From positions 186,001-250,000 of the forward strand of contig JAJFKW010000002.1 in NCBI GenBank assembly GCA_021773015.1: a DNA stretch of 64,000 nt, given 5' to 3'. The notes beneath the pieces are model-generated. The model did no database searches, had not been told where the DNA came from, and worked only from the letters and a program-made list of their open reading frames with translations. The position numbers and the translations under genes were made by a program. This DNA comes from Woeseia sp. (GTDB lineage Bacteria > Pseudomonadota > Gammaproteobacteria > Steroidobacterales > Woeseiaceae). Each line of letters opens with the position of its first letter. The first letter of the stretch is position 1. Positions 51,673 through 60,651 of this stretch are shown here, one piece after another.

Positions 51673-52838
51673 GGGGTGTTTTCCTGTTTCAGTACACTAA
51701 ATAGTAAATCGATTTCCTGCTCTGTGTTGAACGCGTGAACGCTGAGTCGAATGCGCTCAGTTCCCTTCGGAACTGTTGGCGCTACAATGGGAACGACGCC
51801 CAACCCTGCCGATCGAAGTTTCGCTGCAATACTCCGTACCTCGTCATTCCCGGGAATTATCACCGACTGAATGGCCGTATTGCTGTCCAGCCAAGACCAG
51901 TTCGACGCTGCCACGCAATGCCGAAAATAGTCGATTCGACGATTCAATGTTTTGCGCAGGTCGTCAAGATCGGGTAACAAATCGTATACAGCTGCAATGC
52001 ATTGCAATGAATGTGGCGAAGGGGCAGTTGAGTAAATGAATGATCGAGCATAATTAATTAGGTAACTCTTTAGCGTATGCGAGCCAACCACTGCGGCGCC
52101 GTGCAAGCCTAAAGCCTTTCCGAAAGTACATACGCGAGCAAATACTCTGTTTTCAAGCCCTAGAGCCTGCACAAGGCCGGCACCGTTTGGTCCGGCAATG
52201 CCAACGCTATGTGCTTCGTCAACAATAACTGCTGCACCAAATTGTTCGGCCAACTCAACTATGTCTTGCAGTGGCGCTTCATCTCCGTCCATCGAGTAGA
52301 CGCTTTCAATACCAACAACAATTGAGCCATGGGCGCGCTGCAGTTTTTTCTTTAGATCATCGATATCGTTATGTTGGAAACGCATCCGACGGGCCTTGCT
52401 AAGTCGCACACCGTCAATGCTACTGGCGTGAATCAGCCGGTCCGTGATCAACGTGTCGCCATCGCCGACAATACATTCGAATAAGCCCGTGTTGGCGCCG
52501 TAGCCAGTGCTGAAAATAAGTGCCGCTTGCGCTAAATGAAAATCCGCGATTTGTGCTTCCAGATCTTCCACCATGCTGGAATTGCCCGATATCAGGCGTG
52601 AACCGGTAGAGCCGTTGCTGTTTACAGCGGCTGAACGATTGAGATGTGCATCAATCACCGCCGAAAGTCGGCGGTCGTTAGCCAATCCCAGGTAGTCGTT
52701 GGAGCAAAAATCGATCTTTTTGTCTACTAATTCCAATTTTCGCAGCGACTGGTTGTTGCGCCGCGCCAGAAGCTTCTTCGAGATCTCTTCTTCGAGGTTC
52801 GACACTTCAGAGACATTTTGAATTTCTATTTCTGTCAT
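51645..52838 (-). CDS. bioF: 8-amino-7-oxononanoate synthase
   Basis: 397 residues. Family features are CSNDYLGLAND, the phosphate loop STGYGANTGLFE, VDEAHSVGIAGPNGAG and the PLP-lysine in CTFGKALGLHGAAVV. It condenses pimeloyl-thioester with alanine to give KAPA. The N-terminus is about 15 residues longer than usual, with an acidic helix (SEVSNLEEEISKKLLARR). Its start overlaps the upstream oxidoreductase stop as ATGA. bioB and bioC are not in the window. Confidence 0.93.
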   Translation of the reverse strand: MTEIEIQNVSEVSNLEEEISKKLLARRNNQSLRKLELVDKKIDFCSNDYLGLANDRRLSAVIDAHLNRSAAVNSNGSTGSRLISGNSSMVEDLEAQIADFHLAQAALIFSTGYGANTGLFECIVGDGDTLITDRLIHASSIDGVRLSKARRMRFQHNDIDDLKKKLQRAHGSIVVGIESVYSMDGDEAPLQDIVELAEQFGAAVIVDEAHSVGIAGPNGAGLVQALGLENRVFARVCTFGKALGLHGAAVVGSHTLKSYLINYARSFIYSTAPSPHSLQCIAAVYDLLPDLDDLRKTLNRRIDYFRHCVAASNWSWLDSNTAIQSVIIPGNDEVRSIAAKLRSAGLGVVPIVAPTVPKGTERIRLSVHAFNTEQEIDLLFSVLKQENTPWVDSSLQA

Positions 52839-53851
52839 GCGTCGTCCAAGCGGACAATCTGTTTGCCGACGTTTTTTCCATTGAGCATATCGATAAATGC
52901 GGAAGCTGCATTTTCGATTCCTTCCGCGATAGTCTCGCGATAAATTAGTTTACCCTCGTCGATCCACTGAGTTGCCTGCCGCGTATACTCCGCACAGGCT
53001 TTCGGGTGGTCGGTAACGATGAAACCCTCAATACGGAGTCGCTTGCCAATGATGCTCATCATGCCGCGCGGCCCTGGCTGTAGCGTTTCGTCGTTGTAAC
53101 TGGCGATCATTCCACACAACGCGATGCGTCCAAAATTTCGCATATGCCACAGTGCTGCTTCAAATATTTCACCGCCGACATTTTCGAAATTTACATCTAT
53201 TCCATTGGGACAGACCTCAGCCATGCTTGCCGGCAACGACAGGCTGTTCTTATAGTTGAATACAGCGTCGAAGCCGAGCTCATTTTTCAAAAACTCAAGT
53301 TTATCGTCAGATCCTGCGCAACCCGCTACATGACAGCCATAAATTTTTGCGATTTGGCCAACAACGCTGCCTACCGCTCCAGAAGCTGCGGAAACAAATA
53401 CGGACTCGCCTTCCTGTAGTTTGGCTATTTCAGTCAGTCCAACCCAAGCGGTCATACCCGGCATGCCCAAGATACCCAGATAGTACGAAAGCGGTACATT
53501 CGTATTTAGAAGTCGATACAGACCTTGACCGCTGGAAACTGAATAATTTTCCCAGCCGAGCATGCCCTGCACGATGGCGCCTTCAGAAAAGTCATCGTTA
53601 TTGCTTGAAATTACTTCGCCAACGACTCCAGCTTGTAGTACTTCGCCAATTTGAAACGGTGGCACGTAAGATTTCCTGTCATTCATTCGGCCACGCATAT
53701 AGGGATCCACCGACATGAAGATGTTGCGAATAACAAGCTCATTGTCCGCTGGTTCGGGTATGGCCTGCTCGGTCGTTTCAAAATTATCGAGTGTTACCCA
53801 TCCAGTGGGACGACTGGCAAGGCGTATTTGCCGATTCATGTTGTGTGGCAC
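52835..53851 (-). CDS. MDR-type NADP-dependent oxidoreductase heading the biotin operon
   Basis: About 338 residues from a GTG at 53851 with GGAG six bases upstream; an ATG at 53839 (MNRQIRLASRPTG) is the family's more usual start. It belongs to the zinc-free medium-chain reductases of curcumin/leukotriene-B4 reductase type: VDPYMRGRMND, MPGMTAWVGL, the nucleotide loop SAASGAVGSVVGQIAKIYG and NFENVGGEIF. It reduces an alpha,beta-double bond of an enone or similar. It shares an ATGA overlap with bioF, so it is co-transcribed; a role in making or recycling a biotin precursor is only inference. Confidence 0.87.
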   Translation of the reverse strand: MPHNMNRQIRLASRPTGWVTLDNFETTEQAIPEPADNELVIRNIFMSVDPYMRGRMNDRKSYVPPFQIGEVLQAGVVGEVISSNNDDFSEGAIVQGMLGWENYSVSSGQGLYRLLNTNVPLSYYLGILGMPGMTAWVGLTEIAKLQEGESVFVSAASGAVGSVVGQIAKIYGCHVAGCAGSDDKLEFLKNELGFDAVFNYKNSLSLPASMAEVCPNGIDVNFENVGGEIFEAALWHMRNFGRIALCGMIASYNDETLQPGPRGMMSIIGKRLRIEGFIVTDHPKACAEYTRQATQWIDEGKLIYRETIAEGIENAASAFIDMLNGKNVGKQIVRLDDA

Positions 53852-53922
53852 GCGGATCTCCGAAATCAATTTGGCAAAAGCGTCTATTATATACACCCAT
53901 TGCCACCGAGCCGCGGTAGACC

Positions 53923-54582
53923 GTGAGAATAAACGCAGATTTTACGCAACGCGCGTTCGCTGAACTGTCAGCGACAAGTTGGGTCGCTTCCCCGCAGACC
54001 GGTGTTGAGCGCATGATGCTTGATCGCATTGGCAACGAATTGGCGCGAGCCACTAGTGTGGTGCGCTACGCAGCCGGAAGTCACTTCTCTCGGCACATGC
54101 ATGATCAAGGCGAAGAGTTCTTGGTGCTGAGCGGTACATTTTCCGACGAACACGGGCACTATCCTTGCGGCACGTATGTTCGTAACCCGCCGGGCACGGG
54201 GCATTCGCCTTATAGCGAAGCTGGCTGCGAGATCTTGGTGAAGCTGCGGCAGTTTGACGCTCACGATCTAGCGCCGATCGTAGTCGATACACGGCGGACC
54301 GAATTGTGGTGCGTGGATGACAAAATATTGGGCCATTATTTGCCTCTGCACCATTTCCAATCGGAGCGCGTGGCTATGCGAAAAATCGCAGGCGGTCAAA
54401 CGGTCAGCGAGAACGTCCAAGCGGGAGGATTGGAATGGTTCCTGGTCAGTGGGGCGCTGATCTTGAATGGCGAAAGGATTGCAGCGCATTCTTGGATGAG
54501 ATTTCCTGTTGGCGATAAGGTCTCGGTGACGACCGATGTGGCATGCGAAATCTGGCAGAAAACCGGACATCTGCAGCCATGA
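53923..54582 (+). CDS. Cupin-domain protein (ChrR-like)
   Basis: 219 residues from a GTG, with two cupin halves: VRYAAGSHFSRHMHDQGEEFLVLSGTFSDEHG-type first half with metal-binding His residues, and a second, degenerate half (LEWFLVSGALILNGERIAAHSWMRFP). It resembles the cupin part of ChrR-like proteins without the zinc anti-sigma domain. Function unknown; it lies between the biotin operon and a flavin protein gene. Confidence 0.8.
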   Translation: MRINADFTQRAFAELSATSWVASPQTGVERMMLDRIGNELARATSVVRYAAGSHFSRHMHDQGEEFLVLSGTFSDEHGHYPCGTYVRNPPGTGHSPYSEAGCEILVKLRQFDAHDLAPIVVDTRRTELWCVDDKILGHYLPLHHFQSERVAMRKIAGGQTVSENVQAGGLEWFLVSGALILNGERIAAHSWMRFPVGDKVSVTTDVACEIWQKTGHLQP

Positions 54583-54588
54583 AAGAAC

Positions 54589-54613
54589 GGGGTCAGAGTA
54601 TTCCCCTGACCCC
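54589..54613. repeat. REP-like palindrome GGGGTCAG/CTGACCCC
   Basis: GGGGTCAG and CTGACCCC form perfect 8-bp arms around a 9-base AT-containing loop, starting 6 bases after the cupin stop. The GGGGTCAG edge resembles REP elements linked to REP-associated tyrosine transposases in other genomes; this is one solitary copy, without a transposase nearby. It may also serve as a bidirectional transcript end for the two convergent genes. Confidence 0.45.
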
Positions 54614-54658
54614 TAAGCTCCCTTACCTACTTGCAATTCGGCAAGGCCAAATCGCAAG

Positions 54659-55321
54659 TTATACGATTCTACCCTGTAATGATTTGGCTGTCGTCGATGG
54701 CTCGACCCCTGGCAGTAGTCGTGCATCGCCGATTAACTCGCCGAAAGCTGCTGTCAACGGCAATACGCCCGCCCAGATCGGAATATCATAGTCGTCATCC
54801 TCGTCATCCGGCATGCTCCGCGACTCTTTCGCCGATGCTGCGGTTATGCACAATTCAATGACGCCAGTCATTTTGACTTCGCGCTCGAATGGAGCCCGCA
54901 GCTCATCCCAGCGCCCTGGCATGCTGTGTTCGCTGATGATCCGCATTGCACGAATTTTTTCGTCCATCGATTTGACAAGTTTTGGCTTACCAAACACGGT
55001 GACAGAACGATAGCGCATGGACGAATTGAATGCTGACCTGGCGAGCACTAGACCGTCGACCAACGTTACGTTGAGGCAAACCTCGTTGTTTTGCTCGAGC
55101 ATGCGAATGATTCGAGCCTTTCGAGCGCCATGCAGAAAAATCACGTCGTCTTTGCGGCCGTATATCATAGGAACGACGACAGTTGAAGCGTCGTCAATAA
55201 AGCCAACCTGGGCAACAAGCCCGCCATCTAAGATACGCTGCACTGCTTCACGGTCATAGTTGGCATAGTCCGATAGCTGGCGAATCTTGTTTTTCTTACT
55301 TACTGGGTAATGTTCGTCCAC
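54659..55321 (-). CDS. PNPOx-like flavin-binding protein (nitroimidazole-resistance type)
   Basis: 220 residues from a GTG with GGAGG ten bases upstream. The split-barrel flavin fold is seen as AVQRILDGGLVAQVGFIDD, VVVPMIYGRKDDVIFLHGA, LNVTLVDGLVLARSAFNSSMRYRSV and WDELRAPFEREVKMTGVIEL. This is the NimA/pyridoxamine-oxidase-like group; it probably binds FMN and could act as a nitro- or flavin-reductase. Substrate unknown. Confidence 0.83.
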   Translation of the reverse strand: MDEHYPVSKKNKIRQLSDYANYDREAVQRILDGGLVAQVGFIDDASTVVVPMIYGRKDDVIFLHGARKARIIRMLEQNNEVCLNVTLVDGLVLARSAFNSSMRYRSVTVFGKPKLVKSMDEKIRAMRIISEHSMPGRWDELRAPFEREVKMTGVIELCITAASAKESRSMPDDEDDDYDIPIWAGVLPLTAAFGELIGDARLLPGVEPSTTAKSLQGRIV

Positions 55322-55399
55322 AGTTCGCTCCTCCGAGTTTCGGTCTGTAGGGTACTGCCCGGCATGGAAAAAAACAGCAGCATATTATTTGCGGCCATA

Positions 55400-55770
55400 A
55401 ATGATCAAAAATTGGTGTCTTCGGGCGCGTAATCCACATCTTGTACCTGGTTCGCGTTCGGCCACAATATGTAGTAGCATGCGCGCGTACCTTATCGGTA
55501 CGCACGGAGATAAGGTGTAACGTTTGGCAGTTACAGCAATCCGGCCCGCAAGGATGTAGGCATTGGTGATTCGGCAATACGCGATACCTCTCATCACGTA
55601 GCCAGTCAGTACCTTTAGGTACAAGCCAAGACGCCGATTGTTGTATGCGATTGTGTGAGTAGAAAGGACGGTGGACATCGATGTTTGCACCTTTTTATGA
55701 GCTCCACCGCCGCCGCCACTTGCGCCTTCTGCTTGTTGCGCCGCCCGGTTTCCGGGCGGCTTTTTTCGTT
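55400..55770 (+). promoter_or_regulatory. Structured leader/small RNA region with terminator ahead of the OPT gene
   Basis: Within the 535-base gap between the flavin-protein and OPT genes, plus-strand sequence carries two GTACC...GGTAC hairpins (55487-55501 region and 55610-55623 region). A possible coding start follows at 55681 (GGTGGA five bases before ATG; reads MFAPFYELHRRRHLRLLL, rich in His, Arg and Leu codons), then a strong terminator. This is the shape of an attenuator or a small RNA, but no known class is recognised. Confidence 0.4.
55740..55766 (+). terminator. Strong intrinsic terminator upstream of the OPT transporter
   Basis: GCCGCCCGG and CCGGGCGGC form a perfect 9-bp GC-rich stem with a TTT loop, followed by six T residues. 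No plus-strand gene ends here, so it must terminate a leader or small RNA, or act as an attenuator for the OPT gene 90 bases downstream. Confidence 0.92.
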
Positions 55771-55856
55771 TCGGCTAGAACGACCCTGCGCCTTTCGGAA
55801 TTGTCTACTGAGCCAGATTGTGTATTGTGGCGCTACCGAAGTCGCGGAATACCGTT

Positions 55857-57851
55857 GTGGTGAACAATTCGAATGAAAACGTCAAGAAGCCGGGCCTTTC
55901 GTCTCGCGCCTACGCAATTCTGAAACAGGGTGAAGAATATTCACCCTACGTTCCGGCGACGCAGAGTTATCCTGAATTTACCATCAAGGCGATATTCTTT
56001 GGCATCGTGTTTGGTATTTTGTTCGGCGCAGCAAATGCCTACCTTGGGTTGCGTGCTGGACTGACTATAAGTACGTCTATTCCGGTCGCCGTGATGACCG
56101 TGGCCGCGTTTAGGGCCCTGCAAGCTGCCGGCCAGAGCAGTAACATTTTGGAAGCTAATCTGTCACAAACCATTGGGTCCGCGTCAAGCTCGCTTGCAAG
56201 CGGCGTGATATTTACGTTACCCGCTTTATTTTTGTGGGGTGTGGCACCTGACCTATTGCAGATGACCTTGCTCGCGGCCTGCGGTGGACTCATCGGCGTC
56301 TTATTCATGATCCCGCTGCGCCGGTTTCTAATCAAAGGGGAACACGGCCGATTGCCTTATCCAGAGGGGACTGCTTGCGCGGAAGTGTTAGTTGCCAACG
56401 AAGTCGGAGGCAAGAATGCGCAATTCATATATTGGGGTTTGGCGATTGGTGCGTTCTTCAAGTTTTTGACGTCATGGATAAAACTGATTCCGGACGAAGT
56501 CACGACCCGCATTCCGTTTCTCAAAAAGGGCCAGCTGGGCATGGATTTGTCGCCCGCATTATTTGGTGTTGGCTTTATCTTAGGGCCGCGGATAGCTGCC
56601 GTGATGGTTGGTGGCGGTCTTTTGGCTTGGGTAGTCATCATACCCTCCATTGCATATTGGGGTGATAGCTTCGCTAGCCCCGTGTTTCCAGAAAGTGAGT
56701 CGCTGATTCGCGACATGTCGCCTGGTCAGTTGTGGACCCGCTACGTCCGCTATATTGGTGCGGGAGCGGTGGCGACGGCAGGAATAATCACGCTTATTAG
56801 AAGTGTTCCGGTCATGGTGCAAAGCTTCAAGATTGGTGCCGCACAATTGGCTACGAGAATTGGCGGGGACTCGAACGATGGCGGTATTGCTCGAACTGAT
56901 CAAGACTTGCCTTTGAAGTTTGTTGGTATTGCACTTTTGGCGATAGCCGTGGTTCTCGCATTCGTTCCGCAGGTTTTCGGCAATGTCGGAGGCAGCATTG
57001 TTAGGGTTGTCGCGGCAATTTGTGTTGTCATTTTCTCATTCTTGTTTGTCACAGTTGCGTCGCGAATAGTCGGCTTAGTAGGCGTGACCAGCAATCCAAC
57101 CAGTGGCATGACCATTGCGTCATTGCTTGGAACCTCCGGCGTGTTTTTGGTGATGGGTTGGACGGACTTGACCGGCAAGGCGGCCGCGCTGACGGTAGGT
57201 TGCGTGGTTGCGATCGCAGCTTCAATATCTGGAGACACATCACAGGATCTGAAAACCGGGTTCCTGCTTGGCGCCACGCCACGGCGACAGCAAATCGGCG
57301 AGTTGATCGGCGTCATGACATCAGCAGTATTCGTTTGTCTGTCAGTATTGTTGCTCGCGAAGACATTTGGTTTCGGTGGCGAGGAATTGCCAGCTCCTCA
57401 AGCAACGCTGATGAAGTTGGTTATCGAGGGCGTGCTCGACCAGCAGCTACCGTGGGGCTTCGTTGGTATTGGTGCCGGCATTGCTATTATTTGTGAATTA
57501 TTGAAAATTCCATCATTGCCATTTGCGGTGGGGGTATATTTGCCGGTATCGACAATGACGCCGGTGTTTGTAGGCGGTTTGCTCCGCGGGCTATTCGAAA
57601 AACGATCGAATTCGGAAGCAGACGGGGCAACGAAACGCGAACGCGGTGTTCTGTTGGGTAGCGGGTTTGTCGGTGGTGAAGGTTTGCTCGGTGTCGGTAT
57701 TGCCGCAGTGGCTTTTGTGCAGGGAAAAAAACCGAATGGCATAGGCATAGATTGGCTCGGCTCGCATTGGCTTGCTGAATTGGTCGGTTTTGCGGCTTTT
57801 GCACTGCTGATAACTGTTTTCATCAGGCTCGTTCGGCGACAGTTATCGTAG
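55857..57851 (+). CDS. OPT-family oligopeptide transporter
   Basis: 664 residues from a GTG at 55857, chosen over the longer TTG start because the longer N-terminus is unlike the family; GGAA lies seven bases upstream. About 14-16 hydrophobic segments. Motifs include the N-terminal SYPEFTIKAIFFGIVFGILF, the loop NAYLGLRAGLTISTSIP, PLRRFLI, GRLPYPEGTACAEVL and SGDTSQDLKTGFLLGATPRRQQ. It should import oligopeptides or metal chelates by proton symport across the inner membrane. The terminator-bearing leader upstream suggests expression control. Confidence 0.9.
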   Translation: MVNNSNENVKKPGLSSRAYAILKQGEEYSPYVPATQSYPEFTIKAIFFGIVFGILFGAANAYLGLRAGLTISTSIPVAVMTVAAFRALQAAGQSSNILEANLSQTIGSASSSLASGVIFTLPALFLWGVAPDLLQMTLLAACGGLIGVLFMIPLRRFLIKGEHGRLPYPEGTACAEVLVANEVGGKNAQFIYWGLAIGAFFKFLTSWIKLIPDEVTTRIPFLKKGQLGMDLSPALFGVGFILGPRIAAVMVGGGLLAWVVIIPSIAYWGDSFASPVFPESESLIRDMSPGQLWTRYVRYIGAGAVATAGIITLIRSVPVMVQSFKIGAAQLATRIGGDSNDGGIARTDQDLPLKFVGIALLAIAVVLAFVPQVFGNVGGSIVRVVAAICVVIFSFLFVTVASRIVGLVGVTSNPTSGMTIASLLGTSGVFLVMGWTDLTGKAAALTVGCVVAIAASISGDTSQDLKTGFLLGATPRRQQIGELIGVMTSAVFVCLSVLLLAKTFGFGGEELPAPQATLMKLVIEGVLDQQLPWGFVGIGAGIAIICELLKIPSLPFAVGVYLPVSTMTPVFVGGLLRGLFEKRSNSEADGATKRERGVLLGSGFVGGEGLLGVGIAAVAFVQGKKPNGIGIDWLGSHWLAELVGFAAFALLITVFIRLVRRQLS

Positions 57852-57885
57852 CCGTTAGCATGGCAACTGCCGATTGAGGATTTCT

Positions 57886-58692
57886 ATGGCACAGATTCGA
57901 AGTTTCACGGTCTTCGTCCTTGTGGCGATCTGTGGACTTGGCTGCGCCGCCAAGGCGCCCGAGTTGCCTTACACAGTATTCGCCCGCTCGAACGATATTC
58001 CAGATTCATTTCTTGCCGGGCTTCCGGAGACGCGCTCGAAAATACTCTCCAGCAATCCGACATCTCGGCGTACAAGCCTACTGCTGCAAATTCCAGCGGA
58101 GTGGAGTTTCGGCACTGGCGCCGCATTGGACAAGACCTTGGAGTTGTATCTGCTTCGCGGGGATCTCACACTGGGAGAATTCGAATTGACGCCGGGTGGT
58201 TATGCGTACCTGCCATCGGGATCGCTAGGCGTGAAAATGTCATCGAACACCGGTGCATTTCTGCTTTACTTTTTAGATGAGCCAAAACCGAAAGCCGTCA
58301 TCCAGACGCCGATTATCGCAGACAGTGATTTGTTGCCGTGGACGGAGCGAGATGACGGCGTTGCCAATTTTGGTATAGCGACAAAAGAGCTTCGCAATGA
58401 CCCAGGAAGCGGTGCCCAAACTTGGATAATGAAGATCGAGCCTGGGGCTATTCAAGACTGGCAGAGCGCTACGACAGTTCAAGAGGGTTTTTTGATCTCT
58501 GGTCAGTACCGACATGCGGAGTGTATTGGCGGCGAATCGATAGTTGGTGACTACACGGATGGAGGATATTTCCTTCGGCCACCGGGCGCAGTAAACGGCG
58601 GGCCTGAAGCGGCCGCACTGTCCAGTACGATATGGTTCATGCGAGTGCCATCGCATTCAGATTCTGATGCCGCTGAATCGTGTGTCCCTTAA
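57886..58692 (+). CDS. Cupin-like lipoprotein
   Basis: 268 residues from the ATG at 57886, preceded by GAGG; the frame extends to a TTG at 57874. Lipobox GLGC after a short signal. Two cupin-like halves are visible: LELYLLRGDLTLGEFELTPGGYAYLPSGSL and IQDWQSATTVQEGFLISGQYRHAECIGGESIVGDYTDGGYFLRPPG-type, split by loops. DUF4437 or ChrR-like envelope cupins are the nearest match. Function unknown. Confidence 0.72.
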   Translation: MAQIRSFTVFVLVAICGLGCAAKAPELPYTVFARSNDIPDSFLAGLPETRSKILSSNPTSRRTSLLLQIPAEWSFGTGAALDKTLELYLLRGDLTLGEFELTPGGYAYLPSGSLGVKMSSNTGAFLLYFLDEPKPKAVIQTPIIADSDLLPWTERDDGVANFGIATKELRNDPGSGAQTWIMKIEPGAIQDWQSATTVQEGFLISGQYRHAECIGGESIVGDYTDGGYFLRPPGAVNGGPEAAALSSTIWFMRVPSHSDSDAAESCVP

Positions 58693-58737
58693 ATCGACCG
58701 CGGAACTGCTGTTGGTGCTATTAGAGCGGAGATCGAA

Positions 58738-59445
58738 ATGACAACACTTTCAGTCAATGTACTTGTTCTAACGCTGCTCGCCGTCAGCGCTGTGGGACTT
58801 TGTGCGGATCGAAAGCCATTCGCTGACGTTGCGACCGACAAGCTCACGACGGAAGGTCAGGTGATGAATAGCGCAAATCAGGAGCTGGACTTTGTCTGGT
58901 GGATACCGCTGGAGTTTTGGGAAGTTACGTTCGCGCAAAACGAAGCCGTGTCGGTGGCCCAGGTGGAGCAAATCATCGGAATATTGCGACCTTATTCGGT
59001 ACTGGCTGCGGTCCAGGCGGATATATCGGCGATGGGTTCGTTCGGATTTTTTGATCGGGATGCGGTAATGCGCGGCATGCTCGTAGAATATATCGATGAG
59101 GATGGAACGAAATCTACCGTGTCGCATGTTGAGCCTTCGAACTCGGATCTTCGGCTGATGTTAGACCAAATGCGCCCTGTTCTCGCTGCTGCAATGGGTA
59201 ACTTAGGCGAAAACTTCTACTTTTTTCCGTTACCAGATACTGACGACGACGGAAATCGGCTAGTTTCTCCTTATAAGGACGGAGTGCTCCGCATCACGCT
59301 CGGTGCTCGCGAGAATGCTGCGGCCACTGTCTTGGAAGTAGCGCTTCCGCTGGATTCTCTTCATATCCCTTACATTTGTCCAAACGGTAAACCGGCGCAC
59401 ATATCTTGGAACTATTGCCCGTGGAGTGGCAAGAATATCCACTAA
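58738..59445 (+). CDS. Exported protein of unknown function
   Basis: 235 residues with a signal peptide (VLVLTLLAVSAVGLCADRK). The body contains FVWWIPLEFWEVTFAQNEAVS, FFDRDAVMRGMLVEYIDEDG and ENFYFFPLPDTDDDGN, and ends in NYCPWSGKNIH with a Cys. No family is recognised. It lies between two lipoprotein genes that may form one operon of envelope proteins. Confidence 0.7.
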   Translation: MTTLSVNVLVLTLLAVSAVGLCADRKPFADVATDKLTTEGQVMNSANQELDFVWWIPLEFWEVTFAQNEAVSVAQVEQIIGILRPYSVLAAVQADISAMGSFGFFDRDAVMRGMLVEYIDEDGTKSTVSHVEPSNSDLRLMLDQMRPVLAAAMGNLGENFYFFPLPDTDDDGNRLVSPYKDGVLRITLGARENAAATVLEVALPLDSLHIPYICPNGKPAHISWNYCPWSGKNIH

Positions 59446-59472
59446 CCTAGAACGCAATTCGAGACCGTCGAC

Positions 59473-60123
59473 ATGCAAACCCACACAGTAGTTGTTATTC
59501 ACAGGAGAATCGCGCTTCTAGCAATGTTTGGCATGTTGCTAGCCTATGGGTGTGAGCAGCGCTGCGGCGGCAACGCTCGCGAAATCTACATTTGTGAGAT
59601 CGAGCAGAAGGTTGACTTGCTTATAGAGCGCATGGCGGATGCGCGAGGTATGACCACGACGAAAGCGACCGTACTTATTGGCGGACAATCGGTCGACGAA
59701 GACGTTGAGATCGCGAAGATTGTGCTTGTTGCGCCGGCAGCAATGTCGCTGAACGAACACTTCAGTCGTGTACCGATGTCTCTGGTGATGGAGCTGGGCA
59801 GCCAGAATACGGATGAGTGGACTAAAGCGCTTCGACAAACTGTGGAAAAGCAACGGGGGCGCCTTGCGGTGGCGCTCGATAAATTAGAGCACGATGTCAG
59901 GGCATCGCCCGACCATTTTTCGAGGTCCAACGTCGGGTTCTACGGGTCAGGTGATCCGTATACCGTTGGTGAATATTTTGGCTGGACGGATAGCGACGAA
60001 TTTTTTCTGCGTGCACTTTATACTAGCGAACAAGTGTTCGTTGGTAGAGTCTTGGCGTTCGATGTCGATGAATGGCTCGCTTCTATTTCAAACATGGTCA
60101 CTCCGGACGATGCACAAAACTAA
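59473..60123 (+). CDS. Lipoprotein of unknown function
   Basis: 216 residues with lipobox LLAYGC. The mature part has CGGNAREIYICEIEQKVDLL near the start and a mixed alpha/beta body with VDEDVEIAKIVLVAP and a regular helix (TKALRQTVEKQRGRLAVALDKLEHDV). No family recognised. Follows the previous gene by 27 bases, same strand. Confidence 0.68.
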   Translation: MQTHTVVVIHRRIALLAMFGMLLAYGCEQRCGGNAREIYICEIEQKVDLLIERMADARGMTTTKATVLIGGQSVDEDVEIAKIVLVAPAAMSLNEHFSRVPMSLVMELGSQNTDEWTKALRQTVEKQRGRLAVALDKLEHDVRASPDHFSRSNVGFYGSGDPYTVGEYFGWTDSDEFFLRALYTSEQVFVGRVLAFDVDEWLASISNMVTPDDAQN

Positions 60124-60219
60124 ACCCGATCGTAAATTTCGAATAAGAGCGGCCAGAACGACTCAAATACAATAATTGGTCGTTTCTACTGATAACGGTT
60201 GACCTAAATTGGCGCGAAT

Positions 60220-60630
60220 CTAAAATCGATCGTTATCTTCGACTTGAAGATTGTTGATTTTTTTCTTGCCCAGTATCTTGAGTAGCAGATTTCTGCACGC
60301 GCGAAGTACGGGGTAAAGTATTTTCGACACCCGCTGAGATCGAAAACAGTAATATGACAATCGATTGAACCAACCACTCTTGGTAGAGATAAGTGCGAGC
60401 GCGTTAATAGCGTCAGAACCGTAGTATAAATTGTTACCGACTTTGAGCACCATACCCTGATCTATATCCAGGCCGGCATCGGTGATTTCTTGCACTACCT
60501 TCGAATCATTACGCGCGTCGATTAGTCGTAGTTCGCCCGCGGTTTCATCGATTCGGATTCGCCGACAGTAAAAATCGCATGCAGGACACTCGCCATCATA
60601 AACTAACTCGATGTCTTCGATTTCGACCAT
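60220..60630 (-). CDS. DCC-family thiol-disulfide protein
   Basis: 136 residues with LVYDGECPACDFYCRRI, where the CPAC matches the DCC (DUF393) family, and a helical C-terminus ending in basic residues. It is probably a thioredoxin-like redox protein at the membrane. It is co-encoded with the GbsR regulator upstream, 21 bases apart, so its expression is likely regulated. Confidence 0.83.
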   Translation of the reverse strand: MVEIEDIELVYDGECPACDFYCRRIRIDETAGELRLIDARNDSKVVQEITDAGLDIDQGMVLKVGNNLYYGSDAINALALISTKSGWFNRLSYYCFRSQRVSKILYPVLRACRNLLLKILGKKKINNLQVEDNDRF

Positions 60631-60651
60631 AATCAGATCGTCCGAATCACA

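Noticed and set aside
55655-55876. Plus-strand frame (GTG start, 73 codons) running through the terminator into the OPT gene
   Set aside because: It passes through an intrinsic terminator and into another gene; the 55681 start with a ribosome site is the more credible leader.
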